Position numbers and translations under genes: made by a program. From Palaemon carinicauda (taxonomy: Eukaryota; Arthropoda; Malacostraca; Decapoda; Palaemonidae), in NCBI RefSeq assembly GCF_036898095.1, contig NC_090739.1, forward strand, positions 118,175,181 to 118,239,180: a stretch of DNA of 64,000 nucleotides, given 5' to 3'. Under the pieces are notes generated by a model that was not told the DNA's origin, made no database searches, and saw nothing but the letters and a program-made list of their open reading frames with translations. The first letter of the stretch is position 1, and the number at the start of each line of letters is the position of its first letter. Shown here in pieces: positions 1-11,310 of this stretch.

Positions 1-2084
1 GTAAGACAGAAGCTTATTTCTCAGAGTACTGTATATGATTTAGGTATTAGTTTTAAGCTTAAGCTTGTCATTAGGAGTTATGTCAACTTTGAATTAAAAC
101 TTAATCTACCTCAAACTGCAGGTAAATATTCAATAAGAATCGTGTGTTTTATAAGTGTGTGTGTGCATGTTGAATGAAAGCCATTTCCATAAGGTTATGT
201 TTTTAAAAATTGTGTCGTTAGCCAAGTGTTTTTAGCTAAACTCGCTTTCCAGGTTTTTCTTGGGTTTGCTTTTGAGAACTTTATTACACAGCTAAAGTGG
301 TTCAGGTGTCCATGTGTAAGGTGAATGCGTACTTCGGTCCGATCTGACTGTCTGCTGGGGGAAGTAGCAAGGATGGTCAGGGCAGTAGCCTTGCACGTCT
401 CTTCTCTTTTACCTGACTCAATCATGTGCATTAAATGGGGCGAGACAGGGAGGCAGCTTGGCATTTGTGAATCTTGTCTGCTTTTGAGTGAGCTTCAGGT
501 GTCTGTAGTAATGAATCGTTCTGAAATTGCACAAAGGCCTGAACATGACTTTTATTTATTTTAGATTTTCACTTTGTTTTTCAATCTAGATATATTAATG
601 ATCTTTTTTCTTGTCTAAGTGAATAATTTCGTGTTTCATTAAAAAAAAAAGAATTAACGTAACACTATAATTGCTGGAATCTGCCTTATAGTAGTAATGT
701 AAATAATGACATGTCTTTTACCATTTAACTTCAGGGGAGCTCCAAACTATTCCTGAAATCTTTAAATTGCAATCCTATTTTCATTGTTTGTAAAATTATT
801 AATAAAAAAAACAACAAAAAAAGAAGGAGAAGGAAAGCATTCAAGGGCCTAGTAACATTGCTTCCTCAGAAAAATACTTTGCTCTAAGTTTGGTTACTAG
901 GTGGGACAGGGGATGGCCTTGGTGGGCTTTCCTTTTCCTTCTTTTTTATTAATAATTTTATGTTTCTATTAGAGAAAGCACTACTTACTTACACAATCAT
1001 GAAATATGCAACTCAAAATGCTGAGCTTTAAATACACCTGGCCTGATAACAAAGAAAACGAAACGTTTTGTCATACTGTACACCAAATTGGATGAAGGGC
1101 GACTCGCCTAAGGACGTTCTTCGTCAAATCATGAGCTTAATGTATGACAAAAGTTAAGTTTTCTTCGAATATAGGGAGTTTAAAGTTTTCAGAAAATGGG
1201 GTTTCGGGAATTTGATACTTATATGTCATTGACTTCATAGTGTTTGTATTTCCATTATATAACATTGGAACCTGTCTGTTTGACATTGTCTTCTACAATA
1301 AAAGTATATAACGAATTCATATGTTTTTCTTCAGCCATATTATGTTAATGGGAAGCTTTGATTACATTTTTAGGCATACTTTTGTACCTATAAATTAAAT
1401 CTGATAGCTTCAAGATTGGACATATTTCAGAGGCTTTTGAGGAGTATTAACTCATAGAAAAATGGCCATTATTGTTATGACTTTAGTAAGGAAAAAACCC
1501 ACTTGACAGACAGCTAAATTAAAAAGTGTACTTTGGTCCAAAATGAAATACGAGACAGTTCGGCCATCTTGACTTTGAATATATCATAAGACATTAGTAC
1601 TGCTGCTCTCATCACCCAGTGGGGGTGTTGAACTACTCTGTATGTGGGGTTTCAATAACTAGACAAGTAGCTAGTTAGGAGAAAGGACTATTTCATGAGT
1701 TTTTTGGTGTACTTTTCGTGGGGAATAAGGCATTTGCTGGTACTAGAAGGGGTAGGGGGGCATTTAGGGAGAACACTCTGCCATATGAGGTTCAATATAG
1801 GGAGAATACTCACTTAAGTTGTTACGTTTTCTTTATTTGGTTTTCTTTTTTTCTTTTTTATTTCTTTTCAAATATCAGGGAGACCAAATTTAAGTTTACT
1901 TATATACATTTTATTTCGGAATTTTCAAGATGTTACAAAGTTTGAGTATGGTAAATATATCTTACACAATTTAATGGAGTTTGATATTTTCCTATAATAT
2001 ACTGAAAATATAACCAATTAAAAGGTCTATTACATATGATACAGTAAATGGAGCTGCAGGCTTAGTTTTTGTTGTGGAAAGACC
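1..2084. other. AT-rich sequence, no gene recognised
   Basis: Mostly AT-rich, with a more GC-balanced patch at about 300-540. Short ORFs in that patch overlap on opposite strands and match no family I know. Without transcript data I cannot tell whether it is part of a host exon or an old repeat. I see no RNA gene or transposon end here. Confidence 0.5.
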
Positions 2085-3175
2085 CGTTGTGAATAATAGG
2101 CACCACTCAATAATTGCCAACTGAATAAGAAAAACTTGTATGGACGAAAATACTTTTAGATATGAGCAAGGGTCCAGAATGATTGTTTGTGACAACGTAG
2201 TATTTCAGTCCTAATGATATAATTAGCCTGCATATATTGCATAAGTAAGGTACATGGACCAGCATTTGGACGTCAGTGGCTTGTAACTTGGACATTAAGG
2301 ACCACTTTAGTCATATGCTAGGTTAATTATAGTCAGGGAGCTGTTGAGAGTTCAATTATGATAAGTAAAACATATTTTGATAAGTAGCTAATTATTAATG
2401 AGACATCTTGAGTTGAGCAATATTAAGGTTTAGTAAAGGAGGCAATATTTCTTATTCCCCATGATTAATGGCAAAGCTTAAGAGTTATTTTTCAAAACTG
2501 AAATAGATATGCAAGACCATTCAGATGATTAAGCTTTAGTCTTTAAAAGTTTCTACTCTGTAAACTATGCCTATAAATGCTTCATTTGAGGCTGAATTCT
2601 GTCCTCATTGACTTTAGCATCAGTATTACTAACAATTTGAGCCTGTGTAAATCGGTTTAAGCACTTGGAAATAAGTCTCCTGAACTAATGTTGGTCAGAG
2701 ATTCAATCTCATATAAAGACTAGACTTACATTTATATATTATGAAAAATTAACAAACAATTAGGCTTTAACATTTTATGTGGGGGATATGAAGAAAGAAC
2801 TACCCTCACCAAGACCAAGGAATGCTCAACTTGAGGCATATCATTTCCATTATAGGTGAATTAGATTCTAATTAGATTTTCACGTATCTTGTACTAAATA
2901 ATATGAATGAACCCTTGCTAGCTCTCAGACTATAATGAACCTAGGATATGACTAAAGTAGCCAGTAACGACCATACTATTCACCAATGACGTCCAAAAGC
3001 TGGGCCATCTACATTACCTATTCAATATATGTAGTTATACCATTATCAATGATATGTTACTTTTTGCCATGAATCATCATCAGGGGCCTTTGCTCTTACA
3101 TCTTAAAATATTTTCGTCCATACAATTTTTCCTTAAGCAATTGACATAAGTAATGCCTATTATTTAAAAATAATA
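2085..3175. repeat. Old imperfect inverted repeat (about 400-bp arms)
   Basis: The arm at about 2085-2470 matches the reverse complement of about 2770-3175 with many substitutions and small indels. Landmarks shared in inverted orientation include TGTATGGACGAAAATA (near 2137 and 3110), TTTGGACGTCA (near 2267 and 2990) and a CTTTAGTCATAT/CTAGGTT block (near 2305 and 2950). The spacer is about 300 bp. No ORF is supported. This is best read as a decayed palindromic DNA transposon or a local inverted duplication; the exact arm limits are uncertain. Confidence 0.6.
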
Positions 3176-5179
3176 ACTTAAATAATCATTATAACCAAAT
3201 TACATTTATGAGTTATACAGGCATCTTTTGAAGTTTTTATAATTAACTTTTGTACATAAAATTGTATATGACAAAACAGTATATTATTGTGTATAAAAAG
3301 CAACTGGTTTTAATCATTTGATATTTACATAACCATTTTGAATTCCCATTCTATTTATATGAAGTTGCAAAGCAATTCTACCTATAAAACCTTTGCTACC
3401 TTGAAAAGATACAATATATATTTCTATTACCATTAAAAATTTCAACCACTACATTACCCACTAAATCTATAATCATTAATTTAAAGTAACCTTTAAAATA
3501 CTTCACGAATCTCACAGGCATTTACCAAACTGTTTAAAAAAAACCACGTTTTTTTCACTTTGAGATTCCCTATAGGTAATAATTCCTCCATTGTCCTAAA
3601 TAATTGATCACGACACTATTATATTTCTTCTTGAAATAAAGTGCAATTCCCAAATCCCATAAGTTTAACCTACATATCAAGAATGGGTTGTGCCTAAGCA
3701 TTCTCTTTACATAACATTAATCTTAACCCTTTCATTAGGTCTTTCGAAAATAATCTTGAAGTTTTACATCAAAAGCACTCTTAGAACATCTGATTTCGTG
3801 AATGTTGATTTAAAACTATTTCACTGATGGTTTCCTACTTTTAAGACTACCGTAACTCAAACTGAATCACTATTCCTTTCACAAAACCTTTCAACAGATT
3901 TAATTCCTAAAATGCTCCAAATTACAAACATTATTAACTATATAAGCTATATTCTAAACTAGAATACAACCAAATAATTACACCTTTCGTATAATGAATA
4001 TGTTAAGCTTAAAACCAGTTACAAGAAATTTTATCCTTTTAATAACAATTTTGTCAATTTAATGTTTTGAAGCAAACTCCTGCTCACTAGATTGAAGAAA
4101 AATGATTATGATCTTCCACTGACAACAAGCCTTTGGAATGTGATCCATGACCAGAATAAATAAAATATTGACATTTTGATAAAAAAAATAATAATTTGGT
4201 GAAAATTTCTTGAACAAGCTTTATATAAAGTTTTGAGATTAAGCTTACAAACATTGCACTTTTAACCAGACGTTCTTTTTATAGTAAATAACAGAGAAAT
4301 AAATTATGTTAGCCTTCTAATGCTTACTATTGAGACCTTAAATACAGTGACTCCCTTCTGAAATATTCCAAATTATTCTGTTCATGACTTCCCTGGATTC
4401 CCGTTACACTAGATAATTGGATAAGATGCTTGCAAAAAGATGTGAAGCAAAATCTTTACAGAGAATACTTGGTTCTTCCTTTAACTTAAATATATATGGA
4501 TAATCATTCTAGTAAGCCTACTTGTGCTTTATGAAATTTTCAGTTAAGCAGAATATGTCACTATTGCAAGAGGGAAGGAAATATGGCGGTTATTTTGAAA
4601 CTTATAGGCCAAAAACATCAATTAATGTGTCTTAATTCTCTGGTATATTTATAATGTCAGCAATTATACATCTATTGATTGCTAGAATATGCTAAGCTAT
4701 TCCCAACCCTGCCCTACAGAAAATAATTGACTGAAAAGCACTGGTAAGATGTGGCTACTTAAGAGACCCATTTTTTTCAATAGCTTCTATCTTTTAGGAG
4801 AACATTGACCTTCTATAGATCTGACATTGTGTAAAAGAAAATTCAATGACAGTTACTAATAATTAGTGGACAGTCTTGAAAGAGAAGAATTGGTGTACAA
4901 AGACAAATATGAAATGGTATTCATAGTTTAAATAATTAGTTGTAGGTTATATTCACATGCAAATAATGTACTTTAATATACAGATTGTAGAATGAATTTG
5001 AATCAATAGCTAATAAGGTGATTAATATAAACTTCTGTCACACATTTAGATAACTTGTTTACATTACACAATTCTGCACATTATATGATAAAGAAGTATG
5101 TTAAGAGCTTCAGAGGAAATTAACATTTGATTTACAGTTAGTTAATGCAATTTAAAAACATCATTAACAAATTTCTAAG
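3176..5179. other. AT-rich sequence, nothing recognised
   Basis: No ORF of interest, no tandem repeat and no transposon end visible by eye. The outer parts of the inverted repeat just upstream may extend a little way into this stretch. Confidence 0.5.
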
Positions 5180-5405
5180 TAGCGTCGCGTCGCGGATTTC
5201 TATTACAGAGGTCCCGAGTTCGGTCCCCGCCAGGGACGCGAATACCGTGAGACCTTCTACCGGGGGGGTACTCCCAGGGTGGCGCCTGGGGGGGAGGTTA
5301 GAGGGGACTAGAGATAGTCCCTGCTGGCTAATGGTTGCCCGAGGAGAACGATGTAAATCGTCTCAGTGGAGATCTAAACCCGCAACTTTAACTTTTAACT
5401 TTAAT
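5180..5405 (+). repeat. SINE-like block with a tRNA-type B box
   Basis: A sharply GC-richer insert in AT-rich DNA. It contains GAGTTCGGTCCCC (about 5216-5228), resembling a tRNA B box, then a G-rich body, and ends in short CTTTAA-type repeats (5385-5405), a common SINE tail form. The A box is unclear and no target duplication was identified. It could be a tRNA-derived SINE fragment. Confidence 0.4.
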
Positions 5406-5891
5406 TGGTTTTTTAATGTGTAATCTTATCATCTTTCAAACAAATTTACAATAACATTTATGAAACTAATCTATTTAACATTACCTATAACAATTTTGGT
5501 TGATTATTTTTTGAGAGGTTCGCCAACTAGTTTGAGGGCAACTAAACGAATATTTTGCTCGTTTAATATCAAATAACAACCAGGAAATTGGCATCTAAAG
5601 TTGAATTACAAAGTAAAAAAAAAAAAAATATCGAAAATTGATCTGGACTCAATTTTCAATTCAAATTTGGGTGTTTGAAATTTACTTGCAAAAAATATTA
5701 TCTTATAGATGCATAGATTTAACTTTCTAAAATTGGCTTTATAAAATGACTTTGTAAAGAAGATTAAGATAGAAGACAATACTTGCTACTAGAATGAGTA
5801 AAAGTCAATGGCTTTAATAATTAAATTCACGGTTTCCAGAAACAAACACTTTGATAAACATGAAATAATCTGGTAAGATCATTTTTGTAAA
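5406..5891. other. AT-rich sequence, nothing recognised
   Basis: No coding potential or known repeat end seen. It forms the left flank of DIRS relic E, which begins at the AAT near 5892. Confidence 0.5.
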
Positions 5892-6129
5892 AATGACAAA
5901 CTTGGAGGAAATTTGTATTTTTCCTAACTATACAAACCTGTGTTCTTTACATTAAAGAAGATACCAGCTCAAGCTGGCATACGGATATATAGAAATATTC
6001 AACGAGATGTTGACAACCAGTTGTTACCAATACAGTAGTAGCAAGGAAGCACTGCCTCTCCTATTCACTCATTACTACTCCACTTTGAAGGCAAACGGGG
6101 CTTCCAGGTGCAAGCGATGGCAGGCAAAA

Positions 6130-6235
6130 TTTGTGAAAAGAACCCAGGTTTGTAAATTTAAAAAAAATACGAACTACAGTACATTCAAATCATTCAAATG
6201 TTCCTACACGAATACAAACCTTTGTTTTTTACAAA
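6130..6235 (-). repeat. Internal complementary region of relic E
   Basis: The first half resembles the reverse complement of the element's own 3' tip at 5892-5955 (shared AAAGAAC, AGGTTTGTA and AAAATAC blocks). The second half contains GTTCCTACACGAATACAAACC, like the inverted 5' tips of A and B. This tip-to-tip junction is the DIRS1 hallmark; it is degraded here. Confidence 0.55.
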
Positions 6236-6692
6236 CGAGACTCTTACTTAGGTGTGTGGAGGTCCTTTTCAACTGGCTGAAACTTTTACATAGGATTGCA
6301 AAACTCAAGCATGATTATGTGTTAGGAGTGAGAATCCTGACATCTTGTGAATCAGTGGATTGACAATGATAGCCAGTTGACGGCCCGTGTAAAAGAGGAA
6401 AGCGAGTTTAAGAACACAATTGTGACAGCGTCTCGGGCGATTTATAATCAATAAGATTGCAAATACGTATACACAATGTGGTCCACTCATACACACCAAC
6501 TCCCGTTTGTAAGGAGATTGGGGACGTAACAAGAAATATAATAAATATATATTAGCTATGAGCTACATGGTGCTTACCTGCAGTTGACAAGTTACAGCTG
6601 ACAGGGAGTCAGATACTGTACTGCACCCCAAGAGAAGGGAAGGTGAAGAAAAGAAAAAGCCAGTCATTGCTTTACATTGATTGCAGACTAAA

Positions 6693-7020
6693 GGGTTGTG
6701 GTGGCCGATGTGGTAATGTCCCTGACTGGTGAAAGCCAGACTGGAGTTCGAGTCCCACTCAAACTCGTTAGTTTCTTTGGTCACTGCAACCTCACCATCC
6801 TTCTGAGCTAAGGATCGGGTGTTTGTAGGAGCCCATAGCTCTATCTGCTGAGTCATCAGCAGTCATTGCCTGGCCCTCCTTGGTCCTAGGTTAGGTGTAG
6901 AGGGGGCTTGGGCACTGATCATATGAATATATGGTCAGTCTCTAGGGCATTGTCCTGCTCGTTAGGGTAATATCACTGTCCCTTACCTCTGCCATTCATG
7001 AGTGGCCATTAAACCTTAAA
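6693..7020 (+). repeat. tRNA-derived SINE, copy 1
   Basis: About 325 bp. It has an A-box-like TGGCCGATGTGG near 6702 and a B-box-like GAGTTCGAGTCCC at 6744-6756, then a tRNA-unrelated body. It aligns along its whole length with the block at 16852-17187. It lies inside DIRS relic E: the flanks continue the E sequence on both sides, so the SINE inserted after E. RNA polymerase III would transcribe such an element and it would need a partner LINE to move. Confidence 0.8.
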
Positions 7021-7880
7021 GCCTAACCTCTGTCCTCGAATGACTACTAATAGTCTTGTGAGAGGAGCTAAGGTAGCTATACCACTTGCTGAGCAGCTAC
7101 CACAGGGCCTAGAATAAACTCATCTAGAGCCTTGTTTGTCACATCTTGCTGGTAGTGAGCTGTGAACATGGTTTGTTGTTTCCATATGCCGGCCTGTAAA
7201 ACCTGCATCACAGAAAGGTTCTTTCTGAACACCAGAGCCATGCTTATGCTGCTGATGTCATGAGCTCTGGGTCATACCCCTCATTGGGGAGGGGAACGAT
7301 TGATGGCACGGTCGATGACAAATGCCTAATCTAGGGGATGGTGTTCTTGGTCACTTTCCTCTCGACCCTTCCCAAACTGATTAACTTATATCACCTGAGG
7401 GCAAGCTCCTCATTTCTTTGAGATAATGCCTTAATGCTCTCATACGACACAAAATCAGCCGATCAGGGTCATCGGTTACCTGATGAAGACAAAATCTGGA
7501 AGGAACTGAATCTAGTTGGAACCACCGGATTTTGAAACAAACTCAGGGATGAAGCCAAACGAAAACTGATTCCAGCCCCTTAAGTGGGCAATGTCGTAGA
7601 AGAGACCACGTAGCCCAGTGAGCTTCTTAGCAGAGGTCAAACCAAGCAGAAATGCTGTCTTTAAAGTTAAATCGGTTGTCTGAAACCAGACTTAACAGAT
7701 TGTATGATGTTCCTTTCAAGGAACAAGAAACTTTTGTTAGTCCTGGAGGTTTCATTTCTAACTGGGAGCAAGTTTGCTTAAAACTCCATATGATCATACA
7801 CAATTCTACTGAAGAGTAAATATCAACTCCTTCCAGTCTATATATCTGGCTCAAGGACTAGTGATAGCCTTTTACTGCCA
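7021..7880 (-). pseudogene. Tyrosine recombinase remnant of relic E
   Basis: The minus strand aligns with the YR genes of A, B and C: the C-terminal coding region around 7140-7310 and the core-binding region around 7627-7854, where a 75-residue fragment carries the LEGVDIYSSVELCMIIWSF block corresponding to LKGIDISFSLELSLLIRSY in A. Frameshifts and stops break it throughout, so no active recombinase can be made. Confidence 0.75.
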
Positions 7881-8299
7881 AAACTGAGCAAGTTTATCCT
7901 TCCAGAGATACAGTGAAAATCTATGGTTGTGCTGTCGCTCATCAGCACTACCTAGCTATTGAGCTAGAAGTCCCTCAACTCTAGAAGTTTTGTGTGGCAT
8001 TGCTGATCTGACTCGGACCACAGCCAGGAGGCGATATGCTGCACCAGGTGAGCCCCTAACTTTCTTTGATGCATCTGGGAAGAGCATCAAAGCTGGAGGA
8101 GGAGAAAGGTTGTCTACCCCTTGAAGAAAGATTCAAAGATGTGCTTGCAGCAAGTTTTTTCTGGAGGAACGGTGCAACCCTTCCTTGAATCTTGAGACTT
8201 TCCTTCTTAAATTATTTATCTTTTTTTTACCACAATTCCAAGATCGAGGCAAAACTCATATCTGTCTCATTGAAGGGGAAGGGTCTGAACCGAGTCTTC

Positions 8300-8760
8300 C
8301 AATCATCCAGGTAACAGAAGATGAATGCCATTAAAGTGGGCCCAGGCTGAAACCAAAGTGAACACACATGTGAACACTTGAGACGCTGTTGACAGACCAA
8401 AGCACACCACTCTGAACGTGTATATCTTGTTGTGCAATATGATTAAGAGGAGCTTCATTGAAATGTGATGGATGGGGACCTGGAAGTACGCATCTTTTAG
8501 ATCCAATGTGATCATCAAGTCACCCTTCTCACTGCCTGTCTGACCGTGGCAGCGGTCTCTAAATTGAATGGAGTCTGTATTCAAACTCATACAAGACCTA
8601 CAGATCTATGACTGGTCTCTAGCCTCCAAGTGCCATCTCAACAAGAAAGAGTGTGGAGACTCATTGAGGATCTTTTGGAAAGCACCCTTCTCCATTGTGG
8701 TCCAGACAGTGCTTGATCTAATGGCAGGGGAGAATTAAACTCGTTTAAGACGTCATATAG
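8300..8760 (-). pseudogene. Reverse transcriptase remnant of relic E
   Basis: A 95-residue minus-strand fragment holds LDLKDAYFQVPIH (RT motif with the first catalytic Asp) and FGLSTASQVFT, both typical of DIRS RT and matching A, B and D. The YLDD box is lost in frame. Upstream sequence to about 8760 still resembles the RT N-terminus but is frameshifted. Confidence 0.8.
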
Positions 8761-8819
8761 TATAGGCTCTAAGGGGTGTGTGTGTACATTTGCCTTTTAA
8801 AAGTAAACCATGCATTTCC

Positions 8820-9575
8820 TTTTACATATGATGGGAACATTAGAGTTGGGTAGAACTTTTGCACTAGTACATTTTTCTAAAGAGCTCTTTTGCAATTATA
8901 GTTCAGCACCATTAGGCTGAAATGCTAGTACTCAGATTAAACATAATAACCAACTAGGGAAGAGTCTTAAGAGTGAAAAGTTATATTCATTTATAATGTT
9001 AATACATAGCCAACACATCAATAATATACTTCAATATCACTTGCAGAATTGTTCCAAAAAAAAAAAAATGCATTTTTGGGGGATTCTTTAACAAAATTTC
9101 CTTGTTTGGAAACCACAAAAAATTTGAAAGCCACACTAGATACTATTATTCATTGAAGAGGCTAAACAGTGTGGAAAAACATCCTTATGAGGTCCTTTCA
9201 TAAAAAAAATTTCCAATCTTTGATTTCAGTAGTGAATGGGGTAAATATTAACCAATTTTCCCCTTAACCCAAAAACCAATTTTCCCCTAACCCAAAAACC
9301 AATTTTAATTAAAACCATTTGGGGGCTTTAATTCACAAAAAAAAATCCAGATATGATGTTACTTTCCTGGTCTAGGTATAGGTTTATCAATGTCCAGGAT
9401 TTGACCCATTCACTCAAAGACTGTTCCGTGGTTTGTTATTCTGTCAAATATGAATACTAACATTTCAGCCTGATAGCGCTGAACTATGACTGCATATTAA
9501 GCTGTATGGAAAATTCATACCAAGTGCAAAAGTTCTACCCAACTTTTTTTTTTAATGTTCCCATCATCTGTAAAA
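8820..9575. repeat. MITE-like palindromic element
   Basis: Terminal arms are inverted copies: TTTTACATATGATGGGAACAT at 8820 against ATGTTCCCATCATCTGTAAAA ending at 9575, then GTTGGGTAGAACTTTTGCAC and TAGTTCAGC blocks in matching inverted order (arms about 170-200 bp). The AT-rich middle has no ORF and includes a 2.5-copy tandem AACCAATTTTCCCCT motif near 9250-9305. A non-autonomous DNA transposon is the simplest reading. Its right end directly abuts DIRS element F. Confidence 0.55.
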
Positions 9576-9750
9576 TATTTGAACATACTTACCCGCTGGT
9601 TATATAAGAATGGCTATTGTCCCTAGACGCCTGGCAGAAATTAAAAAACTCGTAGCAATCGCAGATATGCCAGGTGTACACCAGCGCCCTGGCGGTAGAC
9701 AGGCCGAACTATTCCAATCACTTCAGACCTTCCATGCCCCTTGGTCTCTA
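9576..9750 (+). repeat. 3' inverted terminal repeat of F
   Basis: Runs from TTTGAACATACTTACC through the GGTTATATAAGAATGGCTAT block to the GACCTTCCATGCC block. It is the inverse of 15985-16146, with shared landmarks CCAGCGCCCTGG and AGGCCGAACTATTCCAATCA. The outermost bases implied by the ICR are missing or diverged, so the tip is probably slightly truncated. Confidence 0.75.
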
Positions 9751-9775
9751 GAGGGGAGGAGGGTGGGATTATAAC

Positions 9776-9870
9776 TTATATAACCAGCGAGTAAGTATGG
9801 TCAAAAATTTATTTTATTATGAAAATATAATTTTTTAAACAAAACTTACCCATATAAGAATGGCTGATTG
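9776..9870 (-). repeat. Internal complementary region of F
   Basis: TATATAACCAGCGAGTAAGTATG is the inverse of the left tip. It runs on, across an AT-rich junction near 9830, into AAACAAAACTTACCCATATAAG, the inverse of the right tip (16110-16146). The order (left tip inverse, then right tip inverse) is the same as in B and D. Confidence 0.7.
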
Positions 9871-10239
9871 ACACCCTTGGTGACGGGTCAGAGACAGCAA
9901 CATAATTGGAAATTCACTTAAGAGTTAAATATAACCACTTAAGAGGTTCATACCTGATAAGGAAGCAGACTTCAATGGTTCTCTGTCTCATTCTGTCTGC
10001 TATCCTTACGAGATCCAGCGGTCCACCCAGGGGGCTGAAGATCTCTAGGAGCTGTCAATCGGTTCAATAACCTATAACATGACAGGACCTCAACTAATAC
10101 CCTTGTTCCGGGCGCTCTCCAGGAACAAAATGACCACCTGACTAAATCAAAGATTCCGGAAGATTGCCGACCAATCTTCACGTACAATCATAAAACATAT
10201 ATAAAAGTTCCAAGAGGAGAACAGGGGTACTAGGAATTT

Positions 10240-11310
10240 AGGGAAATGTAGTGGTGGATGTTTCACCTACTACTGCACTCGTTAACGAATTATCCCAAAA
10301 CGTAACAGTCCTCACAAAGAGACTGGATACGGTATAAGTAATGCAAGGCGAATACAGGATTACCCCTTCAAAAGGCTGTATGCACGATGCTTTGCAGAGA
10401 ACAGTTATGTTTAAAAGTTACAGAAGCTCCCACAGCTCTAACTTCACGAGTCTTTACTCTTTTGACAGCTTAATGTCTGCCTCACCACAGTGTGAGTGAG
10501 CCTTTGTAATTAGTCTATAAGAAACGATAGGGCGTTTTAGACATAGGTAGCGCAGGTTTCTTGACTGCGCACCAAAGAGCCTCTGAATAGTCTATTAACT
10601 CCTTTAGTCTTGTCCAGATAAAACTTCAACGTTTTATTCGGACAAAAACTCTCATCAACTCTCCACAAACCATATCCGAGAGAATAGTGATCTCGAAAGA
10701 TTTAGGCTATGGATGAGAAGAAAGTTTGTTTATGACCAAGAAATCAAGTTGCCAGGAGCATATGGCTTATCCGTTTCTGAAGTCCATGTTCTTGCTAAAA
10801 GAGTGAACTTCACTGACTCTCAGCTGTTGCTTGACTTACTAAGAACAGTCTTCAATGTCAGATCTTACAAAAGAAGCCGAGTGTAAAGGCTCGAATCTGT
10901 CACTACCGCGGAATTTTTAAAAAACCTCTAAATTCCAGGCTGGCGAATCTGCTGGCGCTTCTAATTCATCTCAAACGATCTGAGAAGATCTAGAAGGTCT
11001 TTATTTGATAGATCCAATTTCCTGCATCTGAAGACAGCTGCCCGCATACTCCTGTACCCCTTGATGGTTGAGGAGGAGAAAATGTGCTTTCTTCTAAGTT
11101 CTAAGAAGAAATGGGCCACTTGCGTTTTAGAGTTACTAAATGAAGAGACTGATTACCTCTACACTACTCCCTAAAACTTCCTATTTAGGCTGCAAAACCT
11201 TGAGGTAAGAGTTCTTAGTACAAGCGATAGCCTCAGCCGCCTTCTTCGAACAACCCTCTAGATCTTAGGGGTTTTCTGCAATACTGAAGGCAGCCAGACC
11301 TAAAGCTTGA
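10240..11310 (-). pseudogene. Tyrosine recombinase remnant of F
   Basis: Minus-strand sequence aligns block by block with the YR of element D: around 10250-10460 with D 45830-46030, 10490-10640 with D 46070-46210, and 11230-11310 with D 46835-46895. It is full of small indels, and no frame stays open through the catalytic region. Confidence 0.7.

Larger units (their letters stand above)
5892..8760 (-). mobile_element. DIRS1-like retrotransposon relic E (5'-truncated)
   Basis: The 3' tip (5892-5955) starts AATGACAAA and closely matches the tips of elements A and B. An internal complementary region follows at about 6130-6235. Minus-strand remnants of tyrosine recombinase (7021-7880) and reverse transcriptase (8300-8760) come next, in the element order 3' end-YR-RT. 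RNase H, Gag and the 5' inverted terminal repeat are missing. A SINE sits inside (6693-7020). It belongs to the A/B/C lineage by sequence but is much more decayed, so it is the oldest DIRS copy of that lineage in the window. Confidence 0.8.

Noticed and set aside
195..564. Host exon at the left edge (overlapping ORFs on both strands)
   Set aside because: Neither ORF shows a known domain, and the GC rise is modest. Transcript evidence would be needed.
6693..6765. A true tRNA gene, suggested by A- and B-box-like sequences
   Set aside because: No cloverleaf acceptor and anticodon stems could be formed, and the same sequence with a 250-bp body recurs at 16852, so it is a SINE head.
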